Shown: positions 24,080-27,311 of the stretch, piece after piece
Position numbering within the stretch: the stretch's first letter is position 1
How the letters are laid out: each line of letters begins with the position of its first letter
Translations under genes and position numbers: made by a program
The notes under the pieces: model-generated
What the model saw: only the letters and a program-made list of their open reading frames with translations
What the model was told of the DNA's origin: nothing
Database searches by the model: none
From: Bog-473 sp963840245
Lineage (GTDB): Bacteria > Actinomycetota > Acidimicrobiia > Acidimicrobiales > RAAP-2
Length of the DNA stretch: 27,311 nt
Direction of reading: 5' to 3'
NCBI GenBank assembly: GCA_963840245.1
Contig: CAWIYI010000009.1
Span: 1-27,311 of the forward strand

Positions 24080-24794
24080 GGTCTCAGAGGTGAGCGTGGC
24101 CTTCGGCGGGGCCCAGGTGTTGAGCGAGGTGTCCCTGACCGTGGCCGAGGGGAGCGTGACCGGCCTCATCGGGCCCAACGGGGCGGGCAAGACGACCTTG
24201 TTCAACGTCGTGAGCGGGTTGCTGGCGCCCCGGTCCGGACGGGTGATGATCGAGGGGCACGACGTGACGAAGGCCGGCCCGGCCCGCAGGGCTCGGCGGG
24301 GACTGGCCCGCACCTACCAGCGCCTCGAGCTCTTCACCTCACTCACGGTGCGGGACAACATCCAGGTGGCCGGTGAGATCCGCAACACCTGGGGGAGGCG
24401 TGGCCGCATCGACGTCGGTGCCGAGACCGACCATGTGATCGAGCTGGTCGGCCTGGGCGATGTCGCCGACCGCGAGGTGAGCGAGCTGCCGACCGGCCGG
24501 GCCCGGGTGGTCGAGGTGGCGCGCGCCCTCATGACCCAACCGAGGATCCTTCTGCTCGACGAACCCGCCTCGGGGCAGACGGAGCAGGAGACCGAGGCCT
24601 TCGGGCGGCTCCTGCGCCAGCTCGTCGACGAGCGTGGCCTGGCCATCTGTCTGGTCGAGCACGACGTCGGCCTGGTCATGGGCACCTGTGAGCACATCCA
24701 CGTCCTCGACTACGGCGAGATCATCGCCAGCGGTCCACCCGACCAGGTCAAGGACGATCCCGTCGTGGTCGACGCCTACCTCGGTGCCCCGTGA
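24066..24794 (+). CDS. LivG-type ABC transporter ATPase
   Basis: This is one of the two cytoplasmic ATPases of the importer, 242 aa. Walker A is GPNGAGKT (36-43), the Q-loop region is RTYQRLELF (82-90), Walker B is ILLLDEP (161-167), and the H-loop is LVEHD. The ABC signature is altered to LPTGRAR (141-147) where LivG proteins usually have LSYGQ or LSGGQ, so its ATP site may be weak and rely on LivF. The ATG at 24066 is preferred over the GTG at 24057 because GAAGGTG lies six bases before it. It overlaps the permease by 14 bp and livF by 4 bp (GTGA). Confidence 0.93.
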   Translation: MPVLEVSEVSVAFGGAQVLSEVSLTVAEGSVTGLIGPNGAGKTTLFNVVSGLLAPRSGRVMIEGHDVTKAGPARRARRGLARTYQRLELFTSLTVRDNIQVAGEIRNTWGRRGRIDVGAETDHVIELVGLGDVADREVSELPTGRARVVEVARALMTQPRILLLDEPASGQTEQETEAFGRLLRQLVDERGLAICLVEHDVGLVMGTCEHIHVLDYGEIIASGPPDQVKDDPVVVDAYLGAP

Positions 24795-25522
24795 TCGAGG
24801 CCGTGCCGGCGGGCGACCCCGGGACCGCACCGATCCTCGAGCTGCGCGACATCCGGGCGGGCTACGGCCCGGTCGAGGTCGTCCACGGCGTCAGTCTCGA
24901 GGTGGCGGCCGGATCCGTGATGGCATTGCTCGGCCCCAACGGAGGCGGGAAGACGACCCTGCTCAACGTCTGCGCCGGCACCGTGACCCCGAGCGGCGGT
25001 GAGGTGCGCTTCGAGGGCACCACGGTCACCAAGATGTCGGCGGACGATCGCGCCCGAAAGGGCATCTGCACCGTGCCGGAGGGCCGCGGCATCTTCCCCA
25101 ACCTCAGCGTGCGGGAGAACCTCCTCATGGCCACCCAGGTCGGGGTGCCGATGGGCCGAATCGAGGAAGTCGCCTTCTCACAATTCCCGCAACTCAGCGG
25201 GCGGCGCAGGCAGATGGCCGGGACACTGTCGGGCGGTGAGCAGCAGATGCTCGCCCTGGCCCGTGCCTTCGCGACAGAACCGAAGATCCTGCTGCTGGAC
25301 GAGCTCTCCATGGGCCTGGCCCCGATCGTGGTCGGCCAGCTCTACGACAAGGTCCGCCAGTTGGCCGCGGCCGGGCTCTCCATCCTGCTGGTCGAGCAGT
25401 TCGCCCGCACCGCGCTGCCCATTGCCGACAGCGCCGCCGTCGTCCTCCAGGGTGTCATCGCGCACCGGGGGTCCCCGGCCGAGATGGAAGAAGCCCTGTC
25501 GACCAGCTATCTCGGCGCCTGA
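24791..25522 (+). CDS. LivF-type ABC transporter ATPase
   Basis: This is the second ATPase of the importer, 243 aa. Walker A is GPNGGGKT (48-55), followed by VPEGRGIFPNLSVRENL (95-111, the LivF-typical Q-loop stretch), an intact signature LSGGEQ (146-151) and Walker B ILLLDELSMGLAP (166-178). LLVEQFA comes where an H-loop His would be; Gln there is normal for LivF. The GTG start overlaps the livG stop as GTGA. It is the last gene of the importer operon, 109 bp before the stalk-protein pair. Confidence 0.94.
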   Translation: MIEAVPAGDPGTAPILELRDIRAGYGPVEVVHGVSLEVAAGSVMALLGPNGGGKTTLLNVCAGTVTPSGGEVRFEGTTVTKMSADDRARKGICTVPEGRGIFPNLSVRENLLMATQVGVPMGRIEEVAFSQFPQLSGRRRQMAGTLSGGEQQMLALARAFATEPKILLLDELSMGLAPIVVGQLYDKVRQLAAAGLSILLVEQFARTALPIADSAAVVLQGVIAHRGSPAEMEEALSTSYLGA

Positions 25523-25523
25523 C

Positions 25524-25562
25524 GGAACCCGAACCGGAACCGGCAGCCCCCGTAGCCCCCGC
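25524..25562. repeat. micro-tandem repeats after livF
   Basis: Three six-base units (ggaacc, cgaacc, ggaacc; 25524-25541) are followed by two nine-base units (agcccccgt, agcccccgc; 25545-25562). No terminator hairpin with a U-tract is visible, so read-through into the downstream pair is possible. Confidence 0.6.
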
Positions 25563-25631
25563 AGTGGTGCCAAAATGTGCCGGGAACGGCGACGTGTCCG
25601 TGGGGCATGAGGAGGCACCGAGGCGGTCGGG

Positions 25632-26144
25632 ATGATGAGCCTGCTCGAAACTGATCGCCACCCCCTCCTGACGGGGCCGACCCCGCGCCGGCGGCATCCA
25701 CGCTGGGCGCGCTGGGTCGTGGGCATCGCGGCCGGCGCGCTCTTCGCGACCGTGCTGGGCTACCTGATTGCCGACCAGGAGCAGGCACGCGACCAGTACG
25801 GCCGGGCTCACACCGCGCTCGGCGTCACGCGGCAGCGGACGGACACCGTCACGGCTCAGCTCGCCGAAGTCCGCCATGACCTCAGCCTCCTCGAGAACCA
25901 GGTCGGCACTGACACCACCGCGCTCAGCCAGGACGCCTCACAACTCCTGGGTGCACAGACCTCGTTGGCGACGGCGCAGGCGCATGTGACACAGCAGGCG
26001 TCACTCATCACCTCACTGCAGACGTGTCTGGTGGGTGTCGAGCAGGCGTTGAATGCACTGGCGGTCGGGCAGCAGGCCAAAGCCATCGCCGCGCTGAACT
26101 CCGTCTCGTCCAGCTGCACCGCCGCGGAGGCCGCGGGTGGCTGA
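25632..26144 (+). CDS. membrane-anchored coiled-coil stalk protein with two-cysteine module
   Basis: The product has 170 aa and no family I can name. An Arg-rich N-terminus (19-27) precedes one membrane segment (about 28-46), giving an N-in, C-out topology. A long Gln/Ala/Leu/Thr-rich stretch (about 47-128) reads as extracellular coiled coil. The C-terminal module starts LQTCLVGV (129-136) and ends with Cys162, thirty residues after Cys132, suiting a disulfide outside the cell. The same module, with the same cysteine spacing, occurs in the next protein. The start is ATG 25632 or 25635; GAGGCGG just upstream is a fair ribosome site. It overlaps the next gene by 8 bp (GTGGCTGA), so the two are probably made together. 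Confidence 0.75.
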   Translation: MMSLLETDRHPLLTGPTPRRRHPRWARWVVGIAAGALFATVLGYLIADQEQARDQYGRAHTALGVTRQRTDTVTAQLAEVRHDLSLLENQVGTDTTALSQDASQLLGAQTSLATAQAHVTQQASLITSLQTCLVGVEQALNALAVGQQAKAIAALNSVSSSCTAAEAAGG

Positions 26145-27311
26145 CCTCACCCGGAGGCGGCGCCGGAGGTGGCTCACCGCAATCGGGGCCGCGGCGCTGT
26201 GTCTCGGTGTGCTCGTCGCAGCCGTGTGGACCGATGTCGACGCCCGCGCCCGCAGCCGGATCGAGCAGGCAGCCCTCGCGAGGGCGAGAACACACCTCGC
26301 GACCGTGCAGCACGACGTCGCGATCACCCGGTTCGCCAACGCTGTGACGACCAACAAGCGCAACGTGCTGCAGACGTCGATCAATTCGACCATGAGCCAA
26401 CTGGCCGTGACGAACGGGTCGTTGGCCAACACCAACGTGCACGCGTCCGTGCTGGGGGTCGGGATCGACACGCTGCAGACGTGCCTGGGCGGCGTGAAGA
26501 GCGCCTTCGGTCAGATCGCCGCCAAGAACAACGCCCAGGCCGCCAGGGCGATCTCGGCCGTCTCGGGCCCGTGCACCCAGCTGGCCGGAGGCACGAGCAC
26601 AGGCCTGGTCTACCCGTTCGACTTCCCCGACCCCACCGTGATTCGTCGTCGGCCGGACCTACTACGCCTATGCCACCAATTCGGTGGCGGGCAACATCCA
26701 GATCATCGACTCCACGGACCTCGTGCACTGGACGGCGATCGGCAACGCGTTGCCGAGCCTCCCCTCCTGGGCGGCCCCCGACAACACCTGGGCCCCTGCC
26801 GTGGCCATGCTCGGCGGAGACTTCGTCCTCTACTACGCGGCGGACGTGGCGGGCGGTACGCAGGAGTGCATCTCGGTGGCGACCGCCAGCCAACCGCAGG
26901 GGCCGTTCAGCGACCCGTCGACGGCACCGCTGGAGTGCCAGAATTCACTCGGGGGCTCCATCGACCCTGCAGCATTCATCGACACCAACGGGACGCCGTA
27001 CCTCGTGTGGAAGTCCGGCGGCCCGGGCTCGTCGGAGATCTGGTCGGAGCAACTCATCCCGTCGGGCACGGCGTTCGCCGCCGGAGCCAACCCCAGCGCA
27101 CTGCTCGTGCCGGACCAGGCGTGGGAGTCCGGGACCGTCGAGGCCCCCGAACTCGTGACGACGGGCGGCCGCTACTACCTCTTCTATTCGGGCAACGACT
27201 GGAACAGCGCGAATTACGCCGTCGGCGTCGCCACCTGCACCGGCCCCCTCGGACCGTGCAGTGACGCCACACCCAGACCGATCCTGTCGAGCGGGCCGGG
27301 CGTGGTCGCTC
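26137..27311 (+). pseudogene. membrane-stalk + GH43-like glycoside hydrolase, frameshifted and cut by the window end
   Basis: The N-terminal 157 residues repeat the plan of the upstream protein: RRRRRR, one membrane helix (about 13-31), coiled coil, then LQTCLGGV with Cys116 and Cys146 (again thirty apart). A family-43-type five-bladed beta-propeller follows. Its first catalytic Asp is in PDPTVIR (Asp165), the second in SIDPAAF (codon 26963-26965), and the general-acid Glu in VEAPEL (codon 27140-27142). One extra C at about 26647 breaks the frame. Before it the protein reads DPTVIR; after it, one base on, VGRTYYAYATNS continues without a stop to the window end. Read as one frame, the ORF instead ends at 27264 in nonsense. 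This may be a real lesion, programmed frameshift or assembly error. The substrate is probably an arabinan, xylan or similar surface glycan. Confidence 0.8.

Noticed and set aside
21800..24313. Long minus-strand open frame (837 codons) opposite the importer permease
   Set aside because: It lies antisense to a clear membrane protein gene. The product is a polar Asp/Glu/Arg/Gly low-complexity sequence with no recognisable fold.
25380..25400. Missing H-loop histidine in LivF as a sign of inactivity
   Set aside because: Gln at this place (LLVEQ) is usual in LivF-type ATPases.

Overview
The window is GC-rich, densely packed DNA from an actinomycete-type bacterium. Three things point there: strong GC bias at third codon positions, many GTG starts with 4-8 bp gene overlaps, and the gene types (mycobacterial-style cyclase/ATPase/LuxR regulator, family-3 sulfotransferase, LIV-type transporter with fused permeases). 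Acidimicrobiia or a relative is my best guess. No phylogenetic marker here settles it.

Layout. A TSUP membrane transporter (1-779) converges on a minus-strand directon of six genes (9679 down to 795): a small membrane protein, a patatin-like phospholipase, a SAM methyltransferase, an Lhr helicase, pxpA and a fused pxpB-pxpC (ATP-dependent 5-oxoprolinase). Two junctions in this directon consist of different 16-nt tandem repeats that share one reading grammar: GTG, two codons, TGA, four bases. A 49 bp divergent promoter region then leads rightward to two overlapping uncharacterised genes, which may be paralogues with a degenerate RecB-like nuclease fold. These are followed by typA/bipA, a VOC metalloprotein and tRNA-Ser(UGA).

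Downstream of the tRNA lies a minus-strand regulator of 1149 aa (cyclase-like domain, NB-ARC-like ATPase, helical repeats, LuxR HTH) and a 522 bp AT-richer intergenic region. That region contains a 14 bp copy of the tRNA 3' end, so the 3.8 kb segment may be an old tRNA-targeted insertion.

From 17982 rightward there is a translationally coupled MDR oxidoreductase and sulfotransferase. Next comes a complete branched-chain-amino-acid-type ABC importer: solute-binding protein, LivH-LivM fusion, LivG and LivF. A palindrome resembling the KstR sterol-catabolism operator lies in the importer promoter, so the substrate may be a steroid-like or other lipophilic acid rather than an amino acid.

The window ends in two overlapping genes for membrane-anchored coiled-coil stalk proteins that share a two-cysteine module (Cys-x29-Cys). 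The second stalk continues into a family-43 glycoside hydrolase domain, but a single-base frameshift interrupts it and the window cuts it off.
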